A stretch of DNA of 64,000 bases from Brucepastera parasyntrophica (GCF_022376835.1 NZ_CP084606.1:2164501-2228500); one strand, 5' to 3'; shown: positions 8,657 through 18,955, counted from the stretch's first letter. The notes: a model not told the origin generated them from the sequence alone. Made by a program: numbers and translations.

Positions 8657-9954
8657 ATGATAATTTCTTCAATTGATTTAAAAGACGGAAAGGTTGTCCA
8701 GCTCCGGCAGGGAAAAGACCTGGTTCTGGAAAGGGATAACCCGAAGAACTGATGGCGGAATTTGACCGCTATGGGGAGGTCGCGGTTATTGACTTGGATG
8801 CGGCTCTGCGGAATACAAAACCCGATGGGAGTACTGCGAACACAGCTATTCTGAAAAAACTGCTCAGACTCGGTAATGTGAGGGTCGGCGGCGGAATCAG
8901 AGATACAAAGAAGGCCAAAGAGCTGCTCTCTCTGGGTGCTGAAAAAATAATTATAGGATCAGCCGCCTTTTCTCCGGAGCCTGGGCAGGAGTCGGATTTT
9001 ACAGGCGTGAATACTGTGTTTCTTGAGAGAATGGTGCAGGCTATAGGACGTGAACATATTATTATTTCGGTGGACGCGCGTGACGGAAAAATCGCGGTAA
9101 AGGGATGGACTGAAACCACGGAAATAAATCTGATTGACGGCGCAAAGGCTGTTGAATCCTATTGTTCGGAACTTCTGTTTACCTGTGTGGAAAAAGAGGG
9201 AACCATGTCCGGAATTAATATGGATATGGTCAGGGAACTCCGTTCCGCTGTTTCTTGCAGGCTTGTTGTCGCGGGCGGAGTCTCCAGTCTGGAGGAAATA
9301 ACTTCGCTGGAAAAAGAGGGCTGTGACGTACAGCTTGGTATGGCCCTGTATACAGGCAAGGTTTCACTGAAGGAAGGATTTATCAGCTGCCTGAACTGGG
9401 AAAAGGTTCCTCTGATTCCTGTTGTGGCGCAGAGTGATACCGGAGAAGTGCTGATGCTCGGCTACGCCAACAGGGAAGCTTTTGAAAAAACATTTGATAC
9501 AGGCAAACTCACCTTCTGGAGCCGGACTAGAAATGTATTATGGACAAAAGGAGCGTCATCGGGAAATACTCTGGATGTTATCCGTCTGCGGGCCGACTGT
9601 GACCGGGATACGGTGCTGGCGACCGTCCGGCCGAACGGACCAGTCTGCCACACCGGAGCATGGACCTGTTTCAGCTCATCGGCCGACAGGCCCTACAGTC
9701 TTTCTTACCTGTCTTCAATAATTGCCGGCCGCTTTGCCAACCCTGTGCCCGGTTCCTACACGGCCACGCTGACGCCTGAGCGCGTCCGGGAAAAAATCAT
9801 GGAAGAGGCTGAAGAACTTACCGAAGCTGAAGATAAAAACGAAGTAATATGGGAATGCGCCGATTTACTGTATTTTGTAAATGTTCTGATGCATCACGAA
9901 AATGTTTCATGGAAGGATGTTCTTGATGAACTTGACCGCAGGCACAAAAAATAG
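8657..9954 (+). CDS. hisA: Fused HisA isomerase / HisI cyclohydrolase / HisE pyrophosphohydrolase (one frameshift)
   Basis: Three histidine-pathway enzymes in one chain of about 432 residues. Residues 1-230 are the HisA barrel: IDLKDGKVVQLRQG at the start, RVGGGIRD, the catalytic SVDARDGKIAVKGW and VAGGVSSLEE. HisI follows without a linker (AQSDTGEVLMLGYANREAF, FWSRTRN, LRADCDRDTVL, GPVCHTG). The last 100 residues are HisE (EKIMEEAEELTEA, ECADLLYFVNVLM). The products open the purine ring, release pyrophosphate and isomerise the resulting ProFAR. The N-terminal 30 codons, starting at ATG 8657, are in another frame; one missing base near 8742-8747 joins NPK to ELMAEF. The ribosome binding site AAAGGTG is the end of the repeat. 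HisD follows 15 bases later. Confidence 0.9.
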
Positions 9955-9969
9955 GCAGGTAACAATTCC

Positions 9970-11337
9970 ATGTATGAAGAAGTGATAAAAATTATTGATG
10001 CGTCCGGCCTGCCCGGGACTTTTTTCAGCGCTCACCGGCATGATGAAGGGCTCGATATTGTTCCGCCCCTTCTGGAAGCCGTGAGGACCCGGGGTGATGA
10101 GGCAATAAGGGAATTCGCAAAAAAATTTGACCGCGCTGACCCGTATCCCTTTGAAATTGCTCCGGATGTTTTAAAAGAAGCTGAAGAAAATCTCCGGAAA
10201 GATGATTCCGTCCTTTATGATGCGCTTTGCCTTTCACGTGATCTGGCTTTAAAGTTTGCCGGAAGGCAGCGGGAGTCTTTTATTGATTTTGAGGAAGAGC
10301 TTTCGCCCGGACTGATTACCGGCCAGAAAATAATTCCGGTCGAACGCGCCGGATTATATGTTCCCGCGGGACGCTATCCGTTACTTTCAACCGTAATAAT
10401 GTGTGCGGCGCCCGCAAAGGCTGCCGGAGTAAAAGATGTTATTCTCTGCACCCCTCCCGCGCCCCGGCCTGACAATGGTGCTCCCGGAGAAAAAAGTCGG
10501 GCCTATGCCGATGCGAATATTCTTGCGGCAGCTTCGCTTTGCGGTATTGCCAGGGTGTATGCGATCGGCGGCGCGCAGGCAATAGCTGCAATGGCGTATG
10601 GAACGGAGACCGTACCAAGGGCAAATGTTATTGTCGGTCCGGGAAACAAATATGTTACGGCCGCAAAAAAACTTATTTTCGGCGAGGCCGGAATTGATCT
10701 TCTTGCGGGTCCGACAGAAGTTATGATTATCGCGGATAATACTGCCAACCCTGCCTGGGTAGCTGCGGATATGTTTGCCCAGGCTGAACATGACTCCGAT
10801 GCCCAGGCTGTTCTGATTACAGCAGACAGGGTCTTTGCGGAAAAGGTAAGGACAGAAATCGGAAAGATTGTTTCAAGGCTGTCTGATGATGCTGCCGCGC
10901 GCAAAAGTTTTGCGCGTAACGGGTGGATTATTCTGGTTAAGGATTTGCAGGAAGCCCCGCAGATTGCAAACCGCAAGTGTCCGGAACATCTGGAACTTGC
11001 GCTGGACCCGGGCCCTGCCAGGGATACCCTTGAAAAGGCCGTACACAATTACGGCTCGGTGTTTATCGGCCACCGTGCCGCCGAGGTCCTCGGTGATTAT
11101 GCGGCCGGCTTGAACCATACGCTTCCGACATCCGGAAGCGCTGCTTTTACAGGTGGCCTTTCCGTCCGGCATTTTCTTAAAACAGTCACAAGCCTCCGGA
11201 CAAAAGAATCTGTTTCTTCGGATGACGACCTTGCGGGCTGGGAAGCCTCAATGAAGGCCGCTGAACGCATAGCCCTTGCCGAAGGTTTGACAGGGCATGC
11301 GCTTGCCGCCGCGAAAAGGCTGGGCGAGAAAAACTGA
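9970..11337 (+). CDS. hisD: Histidinol dehydrogenase
   Basis: Zn- and NAD-dependent enzyme that oxidises histidinol to histidine in two steps, the end of the pathway. At 455 residues it is slightly longer than usual, mostly from an insert around [13 protein letters not shown] (near residue 165). Motifs seen: [46 protein letters not shown], the zinc-ligand region [15 protein letters not shown] and [16 protein letters not shown]. It follows the HisA-I-E fusion by 15 bases and ends the his operon, which lacks hisC, hisF and hisH here. Convergent with the acyltransferase, 10 bases apart. Confidence 0.95.
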   Translation: MYEEVIKIIDASGLPGTFFSAHRHDEGLDIVPPLLEAVRTRGDEAIREFAKKFDRADPYPFEIAPDVLKEAEENLRKDDSVLYDALCLSRDLALKFAGRQRESFIDFEEELSPGLITGQKIIPVERAGLYVPAGRYPLLSTVIMCAAPAKAAGVKDVILCTPPAPRPDNGAPGEKSRAYADANILAAASLCGIARVYAIGGAQAIAAMAYGTETVPRANVIVGPGNKYVTAAKKLIFGEAGIDLLAGPTEVMIIADNTANPAWVAADMFAQAEHDSDAQAVLITADRVFAEKVRTEIGKIVSRLSDDAAARKSFARNGWIILVKDLQEAPQIANRKCPEHLELALDPGPARDTLEKAVHNYGSVFIGHRAAEVLGDYAAGLNHTLPTSGSAAFTGGLSVRHFLKTVTSLRTKESVSSDDDLAGWEASMKAAERIALAEGLTGHALAAAKRLGEKN

Positions 11338-11347
11338 AAAAACGGGT

Positions 11348-12268
11348 TTATGAAACCGGGCAGGAACAGGCGCCTTCCGTTCCGTCGAGGCGGCCTTTTT
11401 CGTTTTCTTCGTGCATTTCCTCGAGCCGGTACATAACATAATCAACGACCATCTGCTTTTTATCTTCGGTTTTGTTATTGTCCCATTTCTTTGCTTCTTC
11501 CCTGAAAGCAATACAGTCATACACGGGACTGGCGGTCATAATGATTTTATCCTTACGGATTATATCCCCCATCATATCAGCCGGATCGTCAGAGAAGGTA
11601 AGACAGTTTCCGTTAATTGATACCAGCATCATAATATCGGAGAGGCGGATATAGGAGTCGATTTCCCGTACGCCGCGCTTTGTTTCCGGCATGCCCGGTC
11701 TGAAGCGGGTCCCAGACGGAAAAACAAGAATCGCATTGCCTTCTTTCCTGATCTTTTCAAGTGCGCGCATGGAGGCAAGATTGATAACCCTGCTGCGGTG
11801 TTCTTCCTGTTTATATAATTCAGGGTCCTTTATTGAAGCAAGCGCTCTGCTCGGATAAATAATAATTCTGGAATACGCCTCGGCAAATGCCGAAACATAG
11901 GGATTTTCTTCATTCAGCTTCATTCCGGCGATTGTTACAATTCTGCTCTCAAGTTCTTTTCCTTTTGGCCCGGACTTATCAAGCAAATACATTACTCCGG
12001 GAAGATCAAAATTGCTGTAATGCTCCATGAGAATAATTCCCCGTTTTCCGGCTTTTATCTGCTCAAGAAAATCAGCCGCATAATCAAGATGCCGGAATTC
12101 GGATTCCGGAAGCATGTTGTCCTCACACATTGCGTCCATGATTTTTCGTATTTCGAGGTTTGCCGGCTGATAGACATTGTCGGCGGTTATTACATTTTCC
12201 GCGCGGGAAAGCCGTTTCAGTTCAGGGTAATAATGACGGTATTTTACTGCCAGTGAATCAGGATGCAT
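11348..12268 (-). CDS. PlsC-type phospholipid/glycerolipid acyltransferase
   Basis: Membrane-associated acyltransferase related to glycerol-3-phosphate and 1-acylglycerol-3-phosphate acyltransferases. It shows the HxxxxD catalytic motif (EHYSNFD, about residue 100) and the substrate-binding FPSGTR motif (about residue 200). The start at ATG 12268 is chosen because AAGGAG lies nine bases upstream; the open frame continues further only by reading into a family B repeat. About 306 residues, which suits the family. It probably works in membrane lipid or glycolipid synthesis; the exact acyl acceptor is not evident. Confidence 0.8.
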   Translation of the reverse strand: MHPDSLAVKYRHYYPELKRLSRAENVITADNVYQPANLEIRKIMDAMCEDNMLPESEFRHLDYAADFLEQIKAGKRGIILMEHYSNFDLPGVMYLLDKSGPKGKELESRIVTIAGMKLNEENPYVSAFAEAYSRIIIYPSRALASIKDPELYKQEEHRSRVINLASMRALEKIRKEGNAILVFPSGTRFRPGMPETKRGVREIDSYIRLSDIMMLVSINGNCLTFSDDPADMMGDIIRKDKIIMTASPVYDCIAFREEAKKWDNNKTEDKKQMVVDYVMYRLEEMHEENEKGRLDGTEGACSCPVS

Positions 12269-12316
12269 AAGAATAAACTCCTTCATTGGGATATATGATA
12301 AAACGCCGGATAGGCA

Positions 12317-12531
12317 ATAAAACACTCCGCCACAGAGCAGCGGAGTATTTTTCCCTCCCGTGGAATTGGTCTCGGGTTTAATACCATGGGACCTACAAAA
12401 ACCAACGCTTTTATTGGTTGTTATAAAACCGCCGCGGCGCAACGGGGTATTCGCAGGTCGCGTAAGCGGCCGTTAAATCGTTACCTTACAGAACCAGCCT
12501 CAGGCTGATTAAACCCTCGCCTCGAATAAAA
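12317..12531 (-). repeat. Family B mosaic repeat, copy 2 (composite)
   Basis: The largest copy, about 215 bp. On the minus strand it reads TTTTATTCGAGGCGAGGG, CAGCCTGAGGCTGGTTC, GCGGCCGC-like and GACCTGCGAATACCCC blocks as in copies 4 and 6. It then has an insert, then the CATGG, CCAATTCCACGGGAGG and CTCCGC blocks of copies 1, 3 and 5, ending AGTGTTTTATT. It looks like two units joined. The rest of the 12269-12699 gap shows no gene. Confidence 0.7.
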
Positions 12532-12699
12532 CTCTTTACAAGAGTGTTTCTTTCTTAAAGTAAAACAGATAATCTTCTTATCTGTCAAGGAGAAAAAAAT
12601 GTTATGAAAAAGCAGGTGAAAAGTCAGTTTTTTCTGTGAAAATCTTCTGAACCCGGGGCATTTTATAGCCGCAGAGGACAAGTCATATACGGACAGGTT

Positions 12700-13409
12700 T
12701 TACCGGTTATCAGGCTCGGCCCTGAAACGGTAGCCGGCGCCCCAAACCGTTTCAATGTATACAGGGTTTGCGGGGTCTTTTTCTATTTTCTCCCTAAGCC
12801 GGTTAATATGGACTGTTACTGTCTTTATTTCCCCGTACACATCGGCCCCCAGAGCCGGTCATACAGGGCCTCCTTGCTGAAGACAATATCAGGATTTGAC
12901 GCGAGAAAATGCAGGAGTTCATATTCACGGTTTTTGCATTCAACTTCGCGGCCATCAACAAATACCCTCCGGGACTGTGTATTGATACGTAATGTTCCGA
13001 TGTTCAATTCCCGCGCCGGTTCCGCTTGCGGAACCGCGGTTTTCAGTCTGTCATACTGGGCAAGATTTGCCTTGACGCGGGCAACCAGTTCGGTCGGAGA
13101 AAAGGGCTTGAGGATATAATCATCCGCGCCCAGTCCGAGTCCGTGGATGCGTTCAATTTCTTCCGACTTTGCCGTGACCATCAGTATGGGAATATCGAGT
13201 TTCTGGCGTATTCTGCGGCAGAGTTCGAAACCGTTCACTCCGGGAAGCATAAGGTCAAGCAGGATCAAATCAAAGGCGCCGGATAATGCCGCTTCCAGCC
13301 CGGAGGTCCCATCACCGGCGATAGTTACTTCAAACTGGTTCATTTCGAGAAAGTCCCGCTCTATATCGGCAATGGATTGGTCATCTTCAATTATGAGAAT
13401 TTTTTTCAT
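12700..13409 (-). CDS. OmpR/PhoB-family response regulator (one frameshift)
   Basis: Two-component regulator with an N-terminal receiver (IIEDDQSIADIE, phosphoacceptor in DLILLDLMLPGVNGFELC, Lys in YILKPFSPTELVARV) and a C-terminal winged-helix DNA-binding domain. The visible long frame ends early at WGPMCTGK. Restoring one G to the five-base run at 12846-12850 (C-run on the plus strand) extends it through VHINRLREKIEKDP and WGAGYRFRAEPDNR, giving about 236 residues, the normal OmpR length. The start codon overlaps the end of the partner kinase gene by 23 bases, so the two form one operon. Regulated genes are unknown. Confidence 0.88.
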
Positions 13410-14849
13410 TTTCCGGACCTCCGTGTTCGAGAGGAAGTGTTATAATTACCGAGAATCCGCCCGGTACATTTTCCGCGCGGATTGAGCCGCCGTGGTGCTG
13501 CATAATCTTTGTACTTATTGAAAGCCCCATACCGCTTCCCTCTCCGGGATTGCTCCGCGCACTGTCAGTACGGTAAAACGGATTAAAAATTTTGTCCAGA
13601 TTTGCCTCGGACACACCGCCGCCATTATCCGTAAGAGAGATAATCACACTCAGGTCCTCCACGCGGCATGAAATCCGCATTGTCCCGTTTTCTCTATTCC
13701 CGTATTTTACGCTGTTGTCAAATATATTTATAAACATATGTCTGAGCTGGGAGCGGTCCGCGTTTATCCTGATTCCTGCCACATTTTTGGTAATGGCAAT
13801 ATCAAGTCCCTTTTGTCTGTATTCATCATATATATTCTCAACCAGAGAAGTAAGATCAAAACCTATATCGGTCATTTCCATATGCATGGGGTATGTGCTG
13901 ATATTCAGTTTTGAATACAGAAACATTTGGGAAACAAAATGTTCTATATCTTCCGTTTTCTGCTTTATTATTTTCAGATACCGAAGCTGGCTTTCCGGTG
14001 TTGCGGCAACTCCTGTTTCAAGTCCTTCTACATAGGCCTTGATTGCAGTCAATGGTGTCCGCAGGTCATGCGAGAGGCTGGCGATAAGTTCTCTCCGGTT
14101 TTCGTCATCCTGGTGACGCGCTCTTGACAGTTCGGAAAACCGCTGGGCCATGCTGTCAAAATCATCGCATACGGGTTTGAGTTCATTGTTATCAGTATAG
14201 TTTATCCGGTAGTCAAGGTTGCTGCTGATTTCATGCAGCCCTTTTGATAAAACAGCAAACGCGTTCAGCATGCGTTTTGCGCCGAACCATCCGGAATACA
14301 GGGCAAAGACAATAACCCCAGAGTCATGCAGACAAGAAGTACAATATACCTTTTAAACAGATATTCCCAGTAAAAAATGTTTCGGGGCAGGTGTCCGTAA
14401 TAATAGCCGCTGTCCATCAGAATAAGCAGAAAGTCTCCGGCAGAGAGAGTATACGCTGCCGCGGAGTCAATAGAAAAAAAACGGTGGTCCCTGTTTTCCA
14501 GAGCCATATCGGTCATAGACTGGGGTATCGGAGTTCCGATAGTATGTATTTCTTCCCGGCCCCTGAACAGGGAAAAGGTGAGCCAGTTTGTATCCAGTTT
14601 TTCGCCTATAGTATTCATATCCGCGATAATCCTGTCCTGCTGTGGATTTTCAGTCCAGCGTATGCTGTACTTTTGCAGATCGGAAGCGATCGCGGCAAAT
14701 TTATCGCTTTCCGCAAAACCCCGGCCAAACTGGACTTCAATGTTATTTCTGATAAGGAACATCATAATGACGGCCACCGCACAGTTCATAAGCATTACAT
14801 ATCCCCATATGAGCAGGGGCTGTATCAGCAAATGCCGTCTGATTTTCAA
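13387..14849 (-). CDS. Membrane sensor histidine kinase (one frameshift)
   Basis: Partner kinase of the OmpR-type regulator downstream. Two transmembrane segments (about residues 12-34 and 165-185) enclose a 130-residue extracytoplasmic sensor. A HAMP-like region, HisKA (SLSHDLRTPLTAIKAYVEGL) and an ATPase domain follow, with NIFDNSVKYG, DNGGGV and GEGSGMGLSIS. The frame breaks in the second membrane segment at CCCC 14316-14319; one restored base gives TLGVIVFALYSGWFGAKRM and a 487-residue protein. The start is a TTG at 14849 with GGAGGT seven bases upstream. A TATAAT-like box lies about 35 bases further up. The signal sensed is not evident. Confidence 0.87.
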
Positions 14850-14973
14850 TTCCGTACCTCCGTACGCATTATGCCAAACTTATTCTATATATTATAGCAG
14901 AGATCATAACACAGTTGTTAACAAATTATAAATAATTGGTAAACCGGCGTATCTTTTTCAGGATTTTCCGGAC

Positions 14974-15750
14974 TTATAGTATTTCCCTGAGATTTTGCAC
15001 TATCCCTGCAATAATCGCGTTGACTGCATCGCCTGTATATAATGAAGGTAATAATGCCTCCAGATTCGGCCTGAAATCTTCCGGCAGAATTTTGCATTTT
15101 TCTTCACAAATTGAAATCAGCCGTTTTTCACCCGGATGCGTCATTTTATTGGCGGCGAATATCACATCAAAATAACTGGCCAGAAAAGCCGCCGTGCGGT
15201 GATTGACACTCACAATATCATTTCTGACTATCGCTTTTTTTATCTGCAAATCATATGACGGAAGAACCCCGCTCAATAAATTCATGTTTTTTCTGATGAT
15301 GTTCGTTTTAAGCTGTTCAGGATACGGGACCGTGTATTTTTCTTTCAGCGCCGACAGCCGCCCGTTCCTGTCGTATTTTATTTCTGACGTAAGCAAATTA
15401 TGCCACATGCAGGTGGTATATCCGGTACCGGCCTCAAAGGAATCCACTGTCCGGCTTATGCCGCCGGCAAAATCATCAAGGCTGCGGTAAATCAGATCAA
15501 TATCTATACCTGCGGTCAGAGTACAGTTATCTTCCGTTTCCCAGTACTTATTCCCGATTTCCATAACGGAGCAGTATTTCTCTAATATTGTTTGCCGTTT
15601 TTTTTCACTTACTTCTTCCGTGACATATATATACACATCGTAATCCGATTTTTCATCTGCTTCCCCGGTTGACCTTGATCCTCCGAGTGCAAAGGCCTCG
15701 ACTTCATCCAGCACTGAAAAATCATTTATTATATCCTGTAAGACGTCCAT
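14974..15750 (-). CDS. Nucleotidyltransferase-fold protein (DUF4037-like)
   Basis: 258-residue protein with an N-terminal nucleotidyltransferase signature, GGSRSTGEADEKSDYDVYIY, matching the GS...DxD pattern of the pol-beta superfamily that includes MNT toxins/antitoxins and aminoglycoside nucleotidyltransferases. A third acidic residue may lie in GIDIDLIY. The C-terminal half is helical, as in DUF4037 and kanamycin-nucleotidyltransferase-like proteins. No HEPN partner is next to it, so a toxin-antitoxin role is not supported. The substrate is unknown; drug-modifying activity cannot be claimed from the sequence. Confidence 0.65.
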   Translation of the reverse strand: MDVLQDIINDFSVLDEVEAFALGGSRSTGEADEKSDYDVYIYVTEEVSEKKRQTILEKYCSVMEIGNKYWETEDNCTLTAGIDIDLIYRSLDDFAGGISRTVDSFEAGTGYTTCMWHNLLTSEIKYDRNGRLSALKEKYTVPYPEQLKTNIIRKNMNLLSGVLPSYDLQIKKAIVRNDIVSVNHRTAAFLASYFDVIFAANKMTHPGEKRLISICEEKCKILPEDFRPNLEALLPSLYTGDAVNAIIAGIVQNLREIL

Positions 15751-15951
15751 GTATTTCCTCCCTGCCGTATTCTGTAAACCTTTTCAGATATTTTAAATAA
15801 TACTATTAATTGTAAAAGTATATAAGGCCGCTTTACGTATTATAGCCGGCGGTAACCGGTGCGCCCTGATCATCAAAAAATCATCTGTATAGCAGCTAAA
15901 CACTTGTGTCATACAAATTTTCCGTAACCCGCCTGTTTGTGAATTTTGAAA

Positions 15952-16407
15952 TTATTCCGGAAAATCATATACATATATTCTGCTGTCTTCATTGTTAATA
16001 TCCGGTCTGTTTTCTTTGAATACAAACCCGAATTTCTCGTACAGTCCTGTGTGGTCTGTCGCAAGGTATACCCGTGAAAAGCCTTTGCGGCCGGCGTCTT
16101 CCAGTGCGCGCCTGATTAATTTTTCGCTGTACCGGTGTCCCCTGTACTTTGTGTCGGTATATACAAATCCAATCCAGGGAAAGAGGTTTTCGTCAGCAAT
16201 GCAGTCCCTGCGCGCCAGTGTAAGAAAAGAAATTATATCATTGCCGGACATAAGAAAATAAGTCCTGTCGTCATCTGAAAAAAAATTGTTCTTTATGTGA
16301 AGGTCGGCAAGAAGCTTCGCCGCGCCCCACTCACAGTCTCTCAGATACTGCAGTAATGCGGGCCGCAAATCTTCCCTTTCTTCATATGTTATTATTGTGC
16401 AATCCAT
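15952..16407 (-). CDS. GNAT-family N-acetyltransferase
   Basis: 151-residue acetyl-CoA-dependent acetyltransferase. The central strand and CoA-binding loop read GFVYTDTKYRGHRYSEKLIR, corresponding to the V..xYRGxGxG pattern, followed by GFSRVYLATDHTGLYEKFGF, the usual C-terminal GNAT strand with the LYEKFGF motif. The N-terminus (MDCTIITYEEREDLRPALL) is also typical. Acceptor substrate unknown. It and the next GNAT gene are on the same strand, 63 bases apart, and could be co-transcribed. Confidence 0.8.
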   Translation of the reverse strand: MDCTIITYEEREDLRPALLQYLRDCEWGAAKLLADLHIKNNFFSDDDRTYFLMSGNDIISFLTLARRDCIADENLFPWIGFVYTDTKYRGHRYSEKLIRRALEDAGRKGFSRVYLATDHTGLYEKFGFVFKENRPDINNEDSRIYVYDFPE

Positions 16408-16470
16408 GCAGAGTCTTTCTCCATCTTCTTTTATGGCCCGCTTTTTATCCGTCTGTGGGGTATGCTGATT

Positions 16471-17008
16471 TCAAACGGTGTTTATTGTTCCGGAAATACC
16501 TTTTAAAGATCCGGGATACAGTTCATACACCATACTCCACTCCGCTGATTTGGAATAGTCATTAATATGAAAATACTGTACTCAAAAGTTGGCCTGAATC
16601 CGAGATTTTATATACCTCCGGGTCGCCGCACAGAAAAACCGCGGCGTATCCCATTTTTTTCGCCCTGCGAAATCCTTCCGTCATCATCGCCCTGGCAATG
16701 CCTCTGCGGAAAAAAAGGGGATGCACGCAGAGAGGTGAGAGCAATAATTCGGTAACGGGTTTCCACGGCGTTATAATTTCTGTCCCTGATAAAACGATCT
16801 GACCAATCAGTCCGCCGTTTTCTTTTTCCGCGACAAGCGACAGACTGGGAATGAATGTTTCCTTTTTCCGGAGGTCATTCAGGTAATCGGCCTCTGTTCC
16901 GTCTGAATGCCGGGATGCCGCAAAAGACAGTTTCACCAACTGATATACTTCATCATAGTCGGACGGTTTTTCCCGGCGGACTTTAAACCAGCTGTTTTGT
17001 GTATCCAT
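16471..17008 (-). CDS. GNAT-family N-acetyltransferase (two frameshifts)
   Basis: N-acetyltransferase with WFKVRREKPSDYDEVYQLV at the N-terminus and the CoA loop VHPLFFRRGIARAMMTEGFR, then YAAVFLCGDPEVY. The visible frame ends early. Restoring one base in the run at 16606-16609 gives LGFRPTFEYSIF, and one more at 16570-16573 gives HINDYSKSAEWSMVYELYPG, the normal C-terminus of this subfamily. The total becomes about 179 residues. Both lesions are in four-base homopolymers. Substrate unknown. Confidence 0.78.
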
Positions 17009-17028
17009 TTTTTTATTCTATCATATCC

Positions 17029-17115
17029 GGTTTATTCGAGGCGAGGGTTTAAATCCGAGGCCAATTCCGCGGGAGAGAAAAATACTCCGCAGAAAAGCAG
17101 CGGAGTATTTTATTT
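17029..17115 (+). repeat. Family B mosaic repeat, copy 3 (short form)
   Basis: Starts GGTTTATTCGAGGCGAGGG, then AATCCGAGG, CCAATTCCGCGGGAG and CTCCGC, ending GCAGCGGAGTATTTTATTTC. It contains only the second internal module and lies between the two divergently read flanks of the GNAT gene and the barrel protein gene. Confidence 0.7.
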
Positions 17116-17243
17116 CTGTTAGATTTTTTTATTTAAGTTCCGGCGCTTTACGGAAAACTGCCGGAGGTCTGCGGCCTTTACTGAAAGGGACTGTCCTGGA
17201 ATTTCTGTTTCCGGACAGACCGAATTAATCAGTTTTTGTCGTA

Positions 17244-17969
17244 TCAGAATCTGATTCCAAGGCCGGCTTTCAAATCGAGCCCATGTCCGAGTGCCAACTT
17301 ATACAGATCACTGTCTTTGTAAAGAAGATAGGCTTCTTCTTTGTTGTTCAATCTCATTCCGTGCAAATATTCACAGCGGAGAAATAATGAATCGGTCAGG
17401 AAGAAATCCGCGGCAACCCCTATGTTGAACCAGAGCGAACTCAGGGCGTCGATGGCCTTTGCGTTTTGAGTCCCATTACTGATGGCGTACCTCATTTCCG
17501 AGCCATCCTGTTTTGCTGACAGAACAAGTTCATATTCCAGCCCGAGCATTGGTGACAGCACAAACCGCTCCCCTAAAGCAAAGGGATATTTGCCCAAAAT
17601 GCCGAAATGAAGCGCCATCAGGTCCGTAGGATAATAACCCGCGGCGTATCTGATATCCTCGTTCATGGTATGGGACCGTCCTGCCGTAAAGCCTACATTT
17701 AAAAGAACATAGGTTGCGTCAAGAAAAATACTTCCGCCTCCGGCAAAGGCCATTGTGTCCATCATGTCTCTGTCCATACCAAGACCGGCCGCCGTACTGG
17801 TAAGGTCCCAGTTGGTAAAATCCGCGGTAAACAGACCGCTGACGCCGAGGCTGACGGCAAAATCAGATTTAGATGATTTTGCAGGATATGCCTGCGCGCC
17901 TGAGTCCTCTGCAACAACCATTGAGACTGTTACCGCCGCTGCCATTAGTATTGCAAATACCTTTTTCAT
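17244..17969 (-). CDS. Outer-membrane beta-barrel-like protein, unknown function
   Basis: 241 residues with a clear signal peptide (MKKVFAILMAAAVTVSMVVA, cleaved near VAE) and alternating hydrophobic strands, for example FAVSLGVSGLFTADF, SIFLDATYVLLNVGFTAG and LDLKAGLGIRF at the end. The terminal phenylalanine is the usual barrel-assembly signal. Start ATG 17969 has GAGGAG seven bases upstream. No specific family was recognised; spirochete genomes carry many such small barrels. It stands alone between repeats. Confidence 0.7.
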   Translation of the reverse strand: MKKVFAILMAAAVTVSMVVAEDSGAQAYPAKSSKSDFAVSLGVSGLFTADFTNWDLTSTAAGLGMDRDMMDTMAFAGGGSIFLDATYVLLNVGFTAGRSHTMNEDIRYAAGYYPTDLMALHFGILGKYPFALGERFVLSPMLGLEYELVLSAKQDGSEMRYAISNGTQNAKAIDALSSLWFNIGVAADFFLTDSLFLRCEYLHGMRLNNKEEAYLLYKDSDLYKLALGHGLDLKAGLGIRF

Positions 17970-18281
17970 AGATTGCTCCTCGCAATTGATGTTTTTTAAA
18001 AAAGAACAATTCGTTCTTTTTCATCAGGAATGCGCAGGGCCGTATGTTTTTCATACAGTCCCTGGTTTTTCACATCCGATATGGACAGTTAATAGCGGAA
18101 CGGTAACCGGAAAATTAATTAACTGTAAACAATTCATAAATTACCGCCGGTTGCTGATACATAACTGACACAAAGATGCCGGGAGCCCCCTAGTTTATAA
18201 ACTGTTTATATTCTGTTAACTTTCCTGTTATGAATATAGGGAAGATTAAATATGAAAACTTGTAATTGTACCGGAAGGAGA

Positions 18282-18386
18282 TATAGTCAAATTATCTGAA
18301 TTATTTGACTGTTTCCGGTTGTACGTGTTTCTGATGTAATGAGGTAACTAATTTTTTTACGCCAGAAACTTACATTAAAGGAGTGT
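18282..18386 (+). repeat. Family A double-hairpin repeat, copy 2
   Basis: Diverged copy: palindrome 18283-18312 (ATAGTCAAATTATCT / AATTATTTGACTGT, imperfect), linker TTTCCGGTTGTACG, and a decayed second stem bounded by GTTTCTG and CAGAAAC. It then has TTACATT and AAAGGAGTGT, which forms the ribosome binding site of the gene at 18390. Left flank GGAAGGAGA resembles the right flank but is not identical. The wider 17970-18281 gap holds a small palindrome (AGTTTATAAACT near 18192) and no gene. Confidence 0.75.
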
Positions 18387-18389
18387 AAA

Positions 18390-18955
18390 ATGGATTCTGC
18401 AAGAGCTGCTGAACAGCCGGGTTTTATTATATATGAATATACATCCGTATATGCAAAAAAGAAAACGCCGCTTTATACAGGGACTGCTATGGAAGTTTCG
18501 GCTGGATACCGGCTGAGAGAAATACTGACATTTATTCCCCGCTGCATAACCCGCTTTCACGGGGCCGGCGCGGAGACACCATATTGCTTCAGTTTAAGAG
18601 AGACCGGAAATTCAGAAAGCAGGCAGAACTTCTTGAACTCCAGGAAAAAGTCAGCCACGCATTCAGAACAATTGATAAACTTGAAAAGGGAAACGACTCT
18701 TTTGCTACAAGTATTTCAATTTTCCTCGGTTTAATAGGCGGCGCATTGATATACGGCGCGATTTTCTGCTTTCTCCGCGACCGTATCCTCCTGTTTTCCA
18801 TACAGTCGGTTTTGGGCTTTGGGTTCTGCGCGCTGCCGTATTTTGTGCATGAAAGAATTACCCGCAGAAAAAAAGCGGGCAATGAACAGCTGATTGATGA
18901 ACAGTATGACCTGATTTCCGAAGTATGCGGAAGGGCCCGGACCTTGTGGGTATAA
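18390..18955 (+). CDS. Small membrane protein, unknown function (one frameshift)
   Basis: After restoring one A to the six-base run at 18455-18460 this reads as one protein of about 188 residues: GFIIYEYTSVYAKKENAALY, then CYGSFGWIPAER, a basic stretch LLQFKRDRKFRKQAELLELQ, a coiled-coil, and two transmembrane segments (FLGLIGGALIYGAIFCFLRD and LLFSIQSVLGFGFCALPYFV) before a charged C-terminus. The arrangement resembles a family of conserved two-helix membrane proteins in anaerobes whose function I cannot name. The Shine-Dalgarno AAAGGAG is the right end of the repeat immediately upstream. Confidence 0.65.

Noticed and set aside
14974-15750. Antibiotic nucleotidyltransferase or MNT-HEPN toxin-antitoxin module
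   Set aside because: Only the generic nucleotidyltransferase motif is visible and no HEPN partner gene is adjacent.
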